The translations under genes were made by a program, and so were the position numbers. A model generated the notes under the pieces. The model was not told where the DNA came from. It worked only from the letters and a program-made list of their open reading frames with translations, and made no database searches. A DNA stretch of 27,860 nt from a virus, in IMG/VR virus record IMGVR_UViG_3300017950_000047, positions 1 to 27,860 of that record; one strand, written 5' to 3'. Of the stretch, positions 1 to 8,927 are shown piece by piece; within the stretch, counting starts at the first letter, position 1, and each line of letters opens with the position of its first letter.

Positions 1-2042
1 CAGTATCCGGTGCTAATACTTATGATACTGCAATTACTATTAATACTGACGTGGATTCAGCAAATCTAGTAACACTTTCTTCTGGTAATACAGATGATCT
101 TGCTGTTGGTTTTGTTTTAACAGCTTCATCAAATACCGAAGTTGTTTCAAATGCATATGCAACAATTACATCAATTACCAACTCAACATGTGTTCAGGTT
201 TCTGATGATGTAATTGTAGCTAATGGTTCATCTACTGTTACATTTACACAAGGTGGTACTGTAAGTCTGCAGTTTATTTCAAATACCGCTTTTAATGCTT
301 TAGCAAATACTGGCGTTGTTGCTGGTATTGCTTCTCAGATTGTTAAGAATGAAACAGATTTTACAACAAAGGACGGTACTTTTGATACAGATGTTGCTTT
401 TGTTGCAAAGTATCCAGGTGATGCTGGTAACTCACTAAGAGTTTCAGTATGCGGTAATTCTTCTGGTTATAGCTCATCAATTAATCTTGATAGCTATGGC
501 ACCACAACTTCACTAGTAACAACACTTAATAGTAACACAGCTACTATTACAATTACAATTAGTGATGATGAATCTGCAGCAACTGCAAACGCTAATGCTT
601 TATCAGCACTTCTTAACACTACTGATAGATTACAGGTTGGTAACACAACAATTGGTTATCAATATTTAAAGATTACCGGTATTTCATCAGCAGTAACAAG
701 TAATTCAGCAGTAATTACATTGAATTTTGAAGATCCTCTAAAGCTTTCTTCTTCATTTACTTACACTGACACATCAATTACTCGTTATTGGGAATTCTTT
801 AATCTAATTGATGCTGCTCCTGGCCAATCTACTTATCAGCGAGAGTTTGGTAACACATCAGTTAATTCAGATGAACTTCACATTGTAGTAGTTGATGAAA
901 ATGGCAAGTTCTCTGGAGTTCCAGGAACAATTATTGAAACATATAAGGGTCTATCAAGAGCAACAGATGCAAAGACAATTGATGGTGCTGCAAATTATTA
1001 TCGCACAGTAATTAATGACTCTTCTGCTTATATCTGGGCCGTTAATGATTTATCCGGTGCTGCTTCAGCTACTGCTGAAAATCTAACAAGTTCAACACTA
1101 GATGTTCAATCAATGGCATTTAGCATGGGTCGTGATGGTGCTAATGAAGAAAATATCCCATTATCAGTTCTTGCTGCTGGTTATGATTATTTTGCATCAG
1201 CCGAAGATGTTGATATTTCATTGGTACTAACCGGCAAGTCAAATGGTTTCTATCTAGCAAATTATCTTATTGATAATATTGCTGAAGTCAGAAAAGATTG
1301 TGTTGTATTCTGTTCACCAGAAAAATCAGATGTTGTTGGATCCGGATTTGGAACTGAAGCTGATAATATCGTTGCTTTCAGAAATAATCTTAGATCAACA
1401 TCATATGGTGTATTAGATTCTGGTTATAAGTATCAGTATGATCGGTACAATGACATTTATCGTTGGATTCCAATGAATGGTGACGTTGCTGGTCTTTGCG
1501 CTAGAACAGATAATACAAATGATCCATGGTGGTCACCAGCCGGCTTCAATCGTGGACAGATTAAAAATGTTATCAAACTAGCTTTCAATCCACGTAAAAC
1601 TGAGCGTGATACATTATATAAGAGTGGTATTAATCCAGTAGTAACTTTCCCAGGTCAAGGCACAATCCTATTTGGTGATAAGACTCTACTATCTAAGCCA
1701 TCAGCATTTGATAGAATTAATGTTAGACGTCTATTCATTGTTCTTGAAAAAGCAATTTCAACCGCATCCAAATTTACTCTATTCGAATTTAATGATGAGT
1801 TTACACGGTCTCAGTTTAAGAACCTTGTAATTCCTTATTTAAGAGATGTTCAGGGTAGACGTGGTGTAACTGACTTCTTGGTTGTCTGTGATGATAGTAA
1901 CAATACAGCTGAAGTAATTGATCGTAACGAGTTTATTGGTGATATCTATATTAAACCTGCTCGCTCTATCAACTTCATCCAGCTTAATTTCGTTGCTGTT
2001 AGAACTGGCGTTCAGTTCTCAGAAATTGTTGGCCAGTTTTAA
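1..2042 (+). CDS. 18: Tail sheath protein gp18, 5' truncated by window
   Basis: This is the contractile sheath subunit that polymerises around the tail tube and shortens during DNA injection. The reading frame is open from base 3, upstream of the first usable start at 51 (GTG), so the gene begins before the window. About 679 residues are visible, already slightly longer than T4 gp18 (659 aa). The last 90 residues are the recognisable sheath C-terminus, with PYLRDVQGRRGVTDFLVV, a following DRNEF and a final RTGVQFSEIVGQF. The N-terminal 250 visible residues are rich in Thr, Ser, Asn and Ala and look beta-rich, as expected of the variable surface domains. Gene 19 follows after 30 bases, the T4 order. 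A late-promoter-like AATAAATA lies across the stop codon. Identity is firm; the true start is not visible. Confidence 0.95.
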   Translation, partial: VSGANTYDTAITINTDVDSANLVTLSSGNTDDLAVGFVLTASSNTEVVSNAYATITSITNSTCVQVSDDVIVANGSSTVTFTQGGTVSLQFISNTAFNALANTGVVAGIASQIVKNETDFTTKDGTFDTDVAFVAKYPGDAGNSLRVSVCGNSSGYSSSINLDSYGTTTSLVTTLNSNTATITITISDDESAATANANALSALLNTTDRLQVGNTTIGYQYLKITGISSAVTSNSAVITLNFEDPLKLSSSFTYTDTSITRYWEFFNLIDAAPGQSTYQREFGNTSVNSDELHIVVVDENGKFSGVPGTIIETYKGLSRATDAKTIDGAANYYRTVINDSSAYIWAVNDLSGAASATAENLTSSTLDVQSMAFSMGRDGANEENIPLSVLAAGYDYFASAEDVDISLVLTGKSNGFYLANYLIDNIAEVRKDCVVFCSPEKSDVVGSGFGTEADNIVAFRNNLRSTSYGVLDSGYKYQYDRYNDIYRWIPMNGDVAGLCARTDNTNDPWWSPAGFNRGQIKNVIKLAFNPRKTERDTLYKSGINPVVTFPGQGTILFGDKTLLSKPSAFDRINVRRLFIVLEKAISTASKFTLFEFNDEFTRSQFKNLVIPYLRDVQGRRGVTDFLVVCDDSNNTAEVIDRNEFIGDIYIKPARSINFIQLNFVAVRTGVQFSEIVGQF

Positions 2043-2048
2043 TAAATA
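2041..2048 (+). promoter_or_regulatory. Candidate late promoter -10 box before gene 19
   Basis: AATAAATA differs at one position from the T4 late promoter box TATAAATA, which gp55-bound RNA polymerase recognises. It begins inside the gene 18 stop codon and lies 25 bases before the gene 19 ATG. Similar boxes sit at the same place before genes 22 and 23, which raises confidence. Confidence 0.5.
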
Positions 2049-2072
2049 GAAATAAAAAAGGAGTTTTTAGAA

Positions 2073-2681
2073 ATGGCATCAGGTTTTAATATCAACACAT
2101 TCAAGAGCAAGGGCCTCATCTTCGGTGGGGCCCGGCCATCGCTCTTTGAAGTGTTCATGACCGTACCAGATTCAGTCGGCATTACACCAGGATCCGAAGA
2201 TCGTCTTCGGTTCCTTTGCCGGGCTGCTCAGCTTCCAGCTGCAACAATCGATTCTATCAACGTTCCATACTTTGGTAGAAATATTAAGATTGCCGGTGAC
2301 CGTTCTTTTGGTGATTGGACAATCCAGGTAATGAACGATGAAGACTTTAAGGTAAGAGCAATGTTTGAAAAATGGTCAAATGCTCTAAATCGCTTTGAGT
2401 CAAACGTTCGCCAGGCAAACCTAGTTGAAGAGAATACTCTAGCCGGTTATAAGTGCAATATTGATGTTGTACAATATGGCAAGGGTGGTGAGGTAATTCG
2501 TACCTGCGAAATCGTTGGTGGTTTTCCAACTTCAGTTGATGCAATTGGTCTTAATTGGTCAGATGCAAATGCAATTGAAGAATTCTCAGTAACATTTGCC
2601 TATGATTACTGGCTTCCAAAGGAAGGCACTGAGCAAAATAATGAATTTGCTCGCCTTGCTAGAGATCCAGTATCAATTTAA
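2073..2681 (+). CDS. 19: Tail tube protein gp19
   Basis: This is the subunit of the inner tail tube through which DNA passes. It has 202 residues, in the usual size range. Recognisable features are the N-terminal INTFKSKGLIFGGARPSLF, the LPA segment (residues 54-56), VPYFGR (64-69), a DWTIQVMNDEDF stretch (81-92) and the closing FSVTFAYDYW. The start has a good Shine-Dalgarno (AAAGGAG, about 2058-2064). The first 150 bases use many C- and G-ending codons and are clearly richer in GC than the flanking genes, as in gene 23, which fits high expression. A terminator follows immediately, isolating it from gene 20. Confidence 0.95.
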   Translation: MASGFNINTFKSKGLIFGGARPSLFEVFMTVPDSVGITPGSEDRLRFLCRAAQLPAATIDSINVPYFGRNIKIAGDRSFGDWTIQVMNDEDFKVRAMFEKWSNALNRFESNVRQANLVEENTLAGYKCNIDVVQYGKGGEVIRTCEIVGGFPTSVDAIGLNWSDANAIEEFSVTFAYDYWLPKEGTEQNNEFARLARDPVSI

Positions 2682-2691
2682 TTGATATAAA

Positions 2692-2720
2692 AAAGGGGTA
2701 GTACCTCTACCCCTTTATTT
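2692..2720 (+). terminator. Rho-independent terminator after gene 19
   Basis: A perfect 10-bp inverted repeat, AAAGGGGTAG / CTACCCCTTT (2692-2701 and 2707-2716), with a 5-base loop is followed by ATTTTCTTT. It starts 10 bases after the gene 19 stop. It should reduce read-through from the very abundant tube message into the low-copy portal gene. Confidence 0.88.
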
Positions 2721-2747
2721 TCTTTGTTATGTCATAAAGGAATTTAA

Positions 2748-4502
2748 ATGGTACAAATTTTTGGTTGGGAATTTAAAAGAAAAGAATCAGAAGATCAATT
2801 TGATTCTTTTGTCCCAAAAACGGAATCAAATGAAGACGGCGCAATGGTTATTGCAGCCGGTGGTGCTTATGGAACATATGTAGATCTCGATGGTACCATT
2901 AGATCAGAAGCAGAATTAATTGCAAAATACAGAGAAATGGCCCTTAATCCAGAAGTAGATGCCGCTGTAGAAGAAATTACAAATGATGCTATTAATATGG
3001 AAGATCATCAAGTTGTAAAGATTATTCTTGATGATCTAGAATTTGGTGATAAAGTAAAGAAAAATATTTCTGATTGTTTTGAAAAAACCATTGATCTTTT
3101 AGAGTTTAATAATAGAGCACATGATATATTTCGTAAATGGTATATTGATGGAAGAACATATTATCATGTAGTTATTGATGAAAAAAAGACAATAGATGGT
3201 ATTAAAGAATTAAGATATATTGATCCTAGAAAATTACGTAAAGTAAAAGAACAAGCCCGTAAAAGAGTAAAAGAATCAGAATATTCTGTTCTAAAAACAT
3301 CAGCAGAATATTATATCTATAATGAAAAAGGTTTTAATTATGGAAATAAAGGAGCTCCTGCAGCCAGTGCAACTGCAGCTGCTTCCGGTTTAAAAATTGC
3401 TAAAGACGCAATAGTGCAATGTACTTCAGGATTAACTGATGGCGCTGGAACTTCAGTTTTATCGTTTTTGCATAAGGCAATTAAACCACTAAATCAATTA
3501 AGAACTCTTGAAGATGCTACTGTAATTTATCGTATTTCAAGAGCACCAGAAAGAAGAATTTGGTATATTGATGTTGGTAATCTACCAAAGATGAAAGCTG
3601 AACAATATGTTCGTGAAATTATGACCAAGCATAAGAATCGTCTTGTATATGATGCTAATACTGGTGATATTAAAGATGATCGTAAATTTATGACAATGCT
3701 TGAAGATTATTGGGTACCAAGAAGAGAAGGTGGTCGTGGAACTCAAGTTGATACACTTCCAGCTGGGCAGAATCTTGGTGAAATGGCGGACGTAGAATTT
3801 TTTCAAAAGAAGCTTTATCGTTCTCTTAATGTTCCAACTGATAGATTAGATGCTCAATCCGGATTTAATCTTGGTAGATCATCAGAAATTTCTAGAGAAG
3901 AATTAAAATTTGGCAAGTTTATAGATAGACTTCGCGGTAGATTCTCATTATTATTCCTATCAATTCTTGAAAAAGAAATTGTTCTTCGTAAAATTATGAC
4001 AATCGAAGAATGGAATCAAATTAAAAATAAGATTAAATTTGATTTTGTTAGAGATAGTTATTTTACTGAACTTAAAAATGCTGAAATTCTTCAGGGTAGA
4101 ATGCAAACTTTAGCTTCTATGGAAAATTATATTGGAAAATATTATTCTAATGATTGGGTTAGAAAAAATATTCTTAAACAAGATGATGATATGATTGAAG
4201 AATTAGATAAACAAATTATTGAAGAACAAAGTAATGAAATATATAATCCTCCTATGGAACAACCAATGGATGGACAGGAACAAGGTGATGCAGATCAAGC
4301 CGCAATGCAACAAGATCAGCCACAAGATGATGATGATGAAAGAAAAAAATTATTAAATGCAAAAAATACTTATTTGAAATTAATTGATAAACAAAATAAG
4401 TCAATGCAGGATATTTCACAATTACAATCAGCTGCAGTAACAATTGCAAAAGGGCCGGATGAAGATTTAAAAACAATGTTACAGGTTAGACAACAAAAGT
4501 GA
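2748..4502 (+). CDS. 20: Portal vertex protein gp20
   Basis: This protein forms the dodecameric portal at one capsid vertex, where head assembly starts and DNA enters and leaves. It has 584 residues, a little longer than T4 gp20 (524 aa). It is recognised by the central block LNQLRTLEDATVIYRISRAP followed by RRIWYIDVGNLPK and the MLEDYWVPRREGGRGTQV segment, which are hallmarks of T4-type portals. The last 80 residues are Gln/Asp-rich, with runs such as QDQPQDDDDERKK, and look disordered. The start at 2748 has an AAAGGAA ribosome site. No clear promoter is visible between the terminator at 2692-2720 and this start, so expression may depend on read-through. Gene 67-like follows after 7 bases. 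Confidence 0.95.
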   Translation: MVQIFGWEFKRKESEDQFDSFVPKTESNEDGAMVIAAGGAYGTYVDLDGTIRSEAELIAKYREMALNPEVDAAVEEITNDAINMEDHQVVKIILDDLEFGDKVKKNISDCFEKTIDLLEFNNRAHDIFRKWYIDGRTYYHVVIDEKKTIDGIKELRYIDPRKLRKVKEQARKRVKESEYSVLKTSAEYYIYNEKGFNYGNKGAPAASATAAASGLKIAKDAIVQCTSGLTDGAGTSVLSFLHKAIKPLNQLRTLEDATVIYRISRAPERRIWYIDVGNLPKMKAEQYVREIMTKHKNRLVYDANTGDIKDDRKFMTMLEDYWVPRREGGRGTQVDTLPAGQNLGEMADVEFFQKKLYRSLNVPTDRLDAQSGFNLGRSSEISREELKFGKFIDRLRGRFSLLFLSILEKEIVLRKIMTIEEWNQIKNKIKFDFVRDSYFTELKNAEILQGRMQTLASMENYIGKYYSNDWVRKNILKQDDDMIEELDKQIIEEQSNEIYNPPMEQPMDGQEQGDADQAAMQQDQPQDDDDERKKLLNAKNTYLKLIDKQNKSMQDISQLQSAAVTIAKGPDEDLKTMLQVRQQK

Positions 4503-4509
4503 GGTTACT

Positions 4510-4704
4510 ATGAGTGAAAATAAATATACATTAGATGACTTGGTTGATAACACTTTCGAGTCAAAGCCTTTAGATTTTGAAATAGCATTTGATGATATTA
4601 TAAAAGATAGAATTTCAGATGCTATTGAATTAAGAAAACAAGAAATAGCAAAGAACATATTCAATAAACAAGAAGAAGGGACTGATGATGGCGAAGAAAG
4701 TTAA
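4510..4704 (+). CDS. 67: gp67-like prohead core peptide
   Basis: This 64-residue acidic protein lies between portal and protease, the position of T4 gene 67, whose product is a small prohead core component destroyed or released during maturation. It matches in layout: a helical part with a segment like RKQEIAKNIFN, followed by an acidic tail (EEGTDDGEES). T4 gp67 is 80 residues and has the same order of helix then acidic tail. The ribosome site GAGG overlaps the gene 20 stop (GTGAGG). Its last 20 bases overlap the next gene, implying translational coupling. Sequence similarity alone is weak; synteny carries the call. Confidence 0.6.
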   Translation: MSENKYTLDDLVDNTFESKPLDFEIAFDDIIKDRISDAIELRKQEIAKNIFNKQEEGTDDGEES

Positions 4705-5473
4705 GTCACTCAGAGACATTATCGCAAAAGATGAAAAGAGCGCCGGGAGAAATATCCCAAAAGGCGAAGCTGATTTTCTTGCCAAGCACGAAGTTGAAAA
4801 GACTGAAGATGCCAATGGTAATGGTGATGATGTCTTTAATGCCAAAAAGGTAGAACCAGAAGAAAAATCTCAGATTGATGCTGGTAAACGTCATGGTTAT
4901 CGTGGTGATGAAGATGTTGCAGCTTATGAGGAAACCATTCATGAAAAAGGAATGGAATGCAATAAATCATCTGCAAAGATATATTGCCCTGTTCATGGAA
5001 AAGAAGAATGTTCTGGTGATGTTGAAGAAGAATTAACACCAAAACAAAAAATGCTTGATAAGAATAAAAATGGCAAATTGGATGCTGATGATTTTAAAAA
5101 GCTTCGTAAAGAAAGCAAAGATGAAAGAGAGTATGACTATGAAGGAGATATGGCTATCTCACAGATTAAGTCAATTATGAATCATTCAAAACAGCTCATG
5201 GATATGTTAAAGCCTGATACAAATTTACCAGAGTGGGTTCAGTCTAAAATTACTCTTTCAAAAGATTATATTCAAACTGCAGCTGATTATATGTCAACAG
5301 AAATGAAAGAAGAAGTTGAACAGGTTGATGAAGTTTTAAAGGCATCTGATCCAGCTGGAAAATGGATTAGTGATTTTGTTCATTCAGATAATCCAAAATT
5401 TGCTGGTAAGTCAAAGAAAGAAAGAACAAAACAAGCCCTTGCCGCTTATTATGCTAAGAAAAGAGGTAAGTAA
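4685..5473 (+). CDS. Mosaic head-region protein with EF-hand-like loop
   Basis: This 262-residue charged protein occupies the place of T4 gene 68 (a prohead core protein), but similarity to gp68 is not evident. Parts in order: an N-terminal segment ending near NGNGDDVFNAKKV (44-56); a small Cys/His cluster C92, C101, H104, C109; an EF-hand-like loop from D125 to D136 (DKNKNGKLDADD); a helical part containing LPEWVQSKITLSKDYIQTAA (181-200); and a basic tail with DFVHSDNPKFAGKSKKER (230-247). The last two pieces recur, in my memory, in structural proteins of environmental T4-like phages. The start at 4685 is backed by AAGAAGGG just upstream; an adjacent ATG at 4688 is equally possible. A capsid-core or packaged-protein role is inferred from position. 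Confidence 0.6.
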   Translation: MMAKKVKSLRDIIAKDEKSAGRNIPKGEADFLAKHEVEKTEDANGNGDDVFNAKKVEPEEKSQIDAGKRHGYRGDEDVAAYEETIHEKGMECNKSSAKIYCPVHGKEECSGDVEEELTPKQKMLDKNKNGKLDADDFKKLRKESKDEREYDYEGDMAISQIKSIMNHSKQLMDMLKPDTNLPEWVQSKITLSKDYIQTAADYMSTEMKEEVEQVDEVLKASDPAGKWISDFVHSDNPKFAGKSKKERTKQALAAYYAKKRGK

Positions 5474-5712
5474 TGATTATCAGCGTTAAAGGTTCTGCAA
5501 TTTCTATAACCGCAGCAAATACAGTATCAGATGCTACTTTAGTAAGAATTCATGCAACTAATGCAGCAGCAATTACAGTTGCTAATACTAGCGGAACTAT
5601 TGGAACATTTAATATGTCTCAAGGCCAAGTTGAAAATTTAGAAAAAGCAAGTTCTGATACTATTGCAGCAAACGCCGCCGTTTCATGCACGCCAGTAGCT
5701 TATAAAGGATAG
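5473..5712 (+). CDS. Small Ala/Thr-rich beta protein, probable virion component
   Basis: This 79-residue protein starts on the stop codon of the previous gene (TAATG). It consists of short alternating hydrophobic and Thr/Ser/Asn stretches (for example SAISITAANTVSDATLVRIH), with no charge clusters, no signal peptide and no membrane helix. The pattern suggests a compact beta-sandwich or a subunit of a repetitive assembly. Its place among prohead genes and coupling to its neighbour suggest a minor structural or decoration protein. I do not recognise a T4 counterpart. Confidence 0.5.
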   Translation: MIISVKGSAISITAANTVSDATLVRIHATNAAAITVANTSGTIGTFNMSQGQVENLEKASSDTIAANAAVSCTPVAYKG

Positions 5713-5716
5713 CAAT

Positions 5717-6391
5717 ATGAAACTAATTACTGAACAGAATGAAGATATTCATTATATTACCGAGACTCTAGAGTCCGGTAAAAAGAATCACTATATTGAA
5801 GGCATCTTTATTCAAACAGAACAACAGAATAGAAATGGTCGTCTTTATGAAAAAAAGATGATGGAACCTGTTGTTGAAAAATATCTATCAGAAACAGTAA
5901 AAAACAATAGAGCTTTCGGTGAGCTAAATCATCCATCAGGACCATCTATTAATTTAGATAGGGTTTGTATTCTTATTAAAGAATTAAAGTGGAATGAAAA
6001 TGATGTGCATGGTAAAGCACTCATTACCGATACACCTATGGGAAATATTGTTAAAGGTTTATTAGAATCAGGTGCTCAACTTGGTGTTTCAACAAGAGGT
6101 ATGGGTGAATTAGAAAAAACTTCAGAAGGTATTATGAAGGTTAAACCTGGTTACCATTTAGCAACAGCAGCAGATGTTGTAGCTGATCCTTCAGCCCCAA
6201 ATGCATTTGTTCATGGTATCATGGAAGGTGTTGAATGGGTTTATGATGCTTCTAGAGAAGCATGGTATGAAGAAAAACTTCATGAAACTAAAAAGAAATT
6301 AAATAAAATGACTATTGAACAAATTGAAGAAAAGAAGCTTCTTATGTTCGAAAACTTCATTAATTCTTTAACATCTAAAACTTATAAATAA
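5717..6391 (+). CDS. 21: Prohead core protease gp21
   Basis: This serine protease of the herpesvirus-assemblin-like clan resides in the prohead core and cleaves scaffold and capsid proteins before DNA packaging. It has 224 residues (T4: 212). The probable catalytic His72 lies in FGELNHPSG and the nucleophile Ser125 in LGVSTRGMG. The family's early block YIEGIFIQTEQQNRNGRLY is present at 26-44. Its expected cleavage pattern, a hydrophobic residue two before Glu with a small residue after, occurs in the neighbouring capsid protein (LSE/A, residues 55-58) and several times in gp22. The late-type box TATAAATA lies over the stop codon and would drive gene 22. Confidence 0.93.
   Translation: MKLITEQNEDIHYITETLESGKKNHYIEGIFIQTEQQNRNGRLYEKKMMEPVVEKYLSETVKNNRAFGELNHPSGPSINLDRVCILIKELKWNENDVHGKALITDTPMGNIVKGLLESGAQLGVSTRGMGELEKTSEGIMKVKPGYHLATAADVVADPSAPNAFVHGIMEGVEWVYDASREAWYEEKLHETKKKLNKMTIEQIEEKKLLMFENFINSLTSKTYK
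6383..6390 (+). promoter_or_regulatory. Late promoter box TATAAATA before gene 22
   Basis: This is an exact match to the T4 late promoter -10 box, overlapping the last codons and stop of gene 21 and lying 30 bases before the gene 22 ATG. That distance leaves room for a short leader containing the AGGGG ribosome site at 6408-6412. Confidence 0.75.
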
Positions 6392-6420
6392 TAATAAATT
6401 TTTTAATAGGGGTATTAAAA

Positions 6421-7491
6421 ATGGCAAGAAAATCAACAAAATCATTGGTAGAAGAAAACGAAGTTCTTGAGTCTCAAGAAGTAAAAGCTTCTATCGAAAA
6501 AACAGTAGAAGAAGTAGTTGAAGAAGATCAGGTTGAAGAATCTGTTGCTTCTGAAACTCTTAAGGCTAATTCAAAGCCAGCAGTTGACTCAATGTCAAAA
6601 GTTGAAATGATGAAGTCAGTTATTGGTGCAATGGGCGCTATGGAAACTAGCGACCTTGTAAATTTCTTTAATCAGGTTCAGTCACAATATGGCAAGGGCA
6701 AGGATTGGGGTGTTGGTGACAACTCTGCAAAGAATGCTGCTTCTGTTGCCACCAAGGGTGCTATGAAGGAAGATATGGATGTTATCTTTGCCGGTGAAGA
6801 TCTATCAGAAGACTTCAAGGAAAAGGCAACAACATTATTTGAAGCTGCCGTATCTGCAGTAGCAATCACAGAAACAGCTCGTATTGAAGAAGAATTTGAA
6901 ACAAAGCTTGTAGAAGAAGTTGAAACAATTAGAACAGAACTTATTGAAAACGTTGATAAGTATCTTGATCATGTTGTTGAGAAGTGGATGGAAGATAATG
7001 CAGTTGCAGTTGAATCCGCTTTAAGAAATGAAATCATGGAAGAATTTATTGATGGTCTAAAAGGTCTATTCTCACAACATTATGTCGATATTCCAAATGA
7101 GAAGCTCGACGTTCTAGAATCTCTAACCGATAAGGTAGAGGAACTTGAGAATGCTCTAAATGAAGCAATTGCTGAAAAGAGCGAACTCAAAAAGTCCGTA
7201 GTTGAAAATGAAAGAAAAGATATCTTTATTAACGTTTCAGAAGGTCTAACAATGACTGATGCTGAAAAGTTTGCTGCACTAGCTGAAGGTATTGAATTCG
7301 ATGGTGATTTAACAAAATATGAAAAGAAGCTAACTCTCGTAAAAGAGAATTATTTCTCAAAGAAAGTTGTTTCTTCTTCAATAACTGAAGAAATTGCAGT
7401 TGATGACGTAGATCAGAAAGAAGAAGTTTCTTATTCAGATCCTTCCATGAAGAGATACGCTGAAGTAATTTCAAGAAATGTAAAAAGATAA
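6421..7491 (+). CDS. 22: Prohead core scaffold protein gp22
   Basis: This is the major internal scaffold around which the capsid assembles; it is degraded by gp21. It has 356 residues and is strongly acidic, with long Glu/Val/Lys-rich helices, including a likely coiled coil around residues 220-270. Candidate gp21 cleavage sites include LFE/A at 139-142, VSE/G and LAE/G in the last quarter, consistent with fragmentation. It sits between protease and capsid genes as in T4 and has its own TATAAATA box. Identification rests on composition, size and position, with recognisable family blocks near DLVNFFNQVQSQYGKG (78-93). Confidence 0.9.
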   Translation: MARKSTKSLVEENEVLESQEVKASIEKTVEEVVEEDQVEESVASETLKANSKPAVDSMSKVEMMKSVIGAMGAMETSDLVNFFNQVQSQYGKGKDWGVGDNSAKNAASVATKGAMKEDMDVIFAGEDLSEDFKEKATTLFEAAVSAVAITETARIEEEFETKLVEEVETIRTELIENVDKYLDHVVEKWMEDNAVAVESALRNEIMEEFIDGLKGLFSQHYVDIPNEKLDVLESLTDKVEELENALNEAIAEKSELKKSVVENERKDIFINVSEGLTMTDAEKFAALAEGIEFDGDLTKYEKKLTLVKENYFSKKVVSSSITEEIAVDDVDQKEEVSYSDPSMKRYAEVISRNVKR

Positions 7492-7494
7492 ATA
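7487..7494 (+). promoter_or_regulatory. Candidate late promoter box before gene 23
   Basis: GATAAATA matches the T4 late box at seven of eight positions and spans the gene 22 stop codon. It lies 43 bases before the gene 23 ATG; the leader carries a strong AAAGGAG ribosome site (7520-7526). Major capsid protein would be expected to have its own late promoter. Confidence 0.6.
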
Positions 7495-7537
7495 AATTTA
7501 TTGTAAATGTAAACTTTCCAAAAGGAGAAAAAAACAT

Positions 7538-8896
7538 ATGGCATATCTAGCTGAGGAACTACAAAACAAGTGGAAGCTAGTGCTCGAGCACCCAGATCTT
7601 CCCGCTATTTCCGATGTTCATAAGCGTCGTGAAGTTGCTACAATGCTTGAGAATACAGAGCGTGAGCTCCGTGTCTCTGCAAATCACAACCAGTTTATGC
7701 TTTCAGAAGCATCCCCAATCAATGCAATGGGTGCTTCTTCTTCAACAGCATCAGATGGTACAGTCGACATTTTCGATCCAGTACTAATTTCTCTAGTACG
7801 TCGTGCAATGCCAAACCTAATTGCTTATGATATTGCTGGTGTTCAGTCAATGACTGGCCCAACCGGCCTTATCTTCGCAATGCGTGCTCAGTACGCCAAC
7901 TCAACTGCTAAGAACGGCGAAACCTTCTACAATGAAGTTAATACTGCCTTCTCAACAGTTGTTGCTGGTAACACAACATTCGGTCAGGATCATACAGCCG
8001 GCGCTGGCATTCCTGGTCAGTCAAATACAACAGCTATGGCAAATACTGGTTACTACAACACTGGTACCGGTATGTCAACAGCTACTGCTGAAGCTCTTGG
8101 CTCATCAGATACTTTCCCAGAAATGGCTTTCTCAATCGAGAAGGTTACAGTAACTGCTAAGACACGTGCTCTAAAGGCAGAGTACTCCATGGAACTAGCT
8201 CAGGATCTTAAGGCTGTTCACGGTCTAGATGCTGAAACAGAGCTTTCCAACATTCTTTCAGCTGAAATCATGGCTGAAATTAACCGTGAAGTTGTTCGTA
8301 CAGTTAACATCACCGCTAAGGTTGGTGCTACTTCCGGTACAACTGCAACTGGTATCTTCGATCTTGACACCGACTCAAACGGTCGTTGGTCAGTTGAAAA
8401 GTTCAAGGGCCTAATGTTCCAGGTCGAGCGTGAAGCTAACGTAATCGCCAAAGAGACCCGGCGTGGTAAGGGTAACATCATCATCTGTTCAGCTGACGTA
8501 GCTTCAGCCCTTCAGATGGCTGGTGTTCTCGACTATGCTCCTGCTCTCAATAGCAACAACCTCCAGGTTGATGATACAGGCAATACATTTGCTGGCGTTC
8601 TAAATGGTCGCTTCCGCGTCTATATCGATCCATATGCAACTGGCGGTAACTACATGACAATAGGTTATAAGGGTTCTTCAGCATTTGATGCTGGTCTCTT
8701 CTACTGCCCATATGTTCCACTCCAGATGGTCCGTGCAGTTGATCCTGCAACCTTCCAGCCAAAGATTGGTTTCAAGACTCGTTATGGCATGGTTGCAAAC
8801 CCATTCAATGATGGAATTACAGCTGCTGGTACTGGCGCAATTGCAGTCAATACCAATGTTTACTATCGTAAGGTTATCATCAACAACCTTATGTAA
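7538..8896 (+). CDS. 23: Major capsid protein gp23
   Basis: This is the main shell subunit (HK97 fold in T4-like phages). It has 452 residues, shorter than T4 gp23 (521 aa) and close to the length seen in environmental T4-like phages. The N-terminal 57 residues look like the removable propeptide: the gp21-type site LSE/A lies at 55-58, in the same place as the T4 cleavage near residue 65. Recognisable blocks are VLISLVRRAMPNLIAYDIAG followed by VQSMTGPTGLIFAMR, and the LKAEYSMELAQDLKAVHGLD helix. Codons are enriched for C- and G-ending forms compared with neighbours, consistent with high expression. A strong terminator follows. Confidence 0.97.
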   Translation: MAYLAEELQNKWKLVLEHPDLPAISDVHKRREVATMLENTERELRVSANHNQFMLSEASPINAMGASSSTASDGTVDIFDPVLISLVRRAMPNLIAYDIAGVQSMTGPTGLIFAMRAQYANSTAKNGETFYNEVNTAFSTVVAGNTTFGQDHTAGAGIPGQSNTTAMANTGYYNTGTGMSTATAEALGSSDTFPEMAFSIEKVTVTAKTRALKAEYSMELAQDLKAVHGLDAETELSNILSAEIMAEINREVVRTVNITAKVGATSGTTATGIFDLDTDSNGRWSVEKFKGLMFQVEREANVIAKETRRGKGNIIICSADVASALQMAGVLDYAPALNSNNLQVDDTGNTFAGVLNGRFRVYIDPYATGGNYMTIGYKGSSAFDAGLFYCPYVPLQMVRAVDPATFQPKIGFKTRYGMVANPFNDGITAAGTGAIAVNTNVYYRKVIINNLM

Positions 8897-8927
8897 TAAT
8901 AGTAAGACCGAGTTAATCGGCTTAATT

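Noticed and set aside
8218-8484. Minus-strand open frame across the capsid gene
   Set aside because: It lies wholly inside gene 23, has no family resemblance, and arises from codon bias of the real gene.
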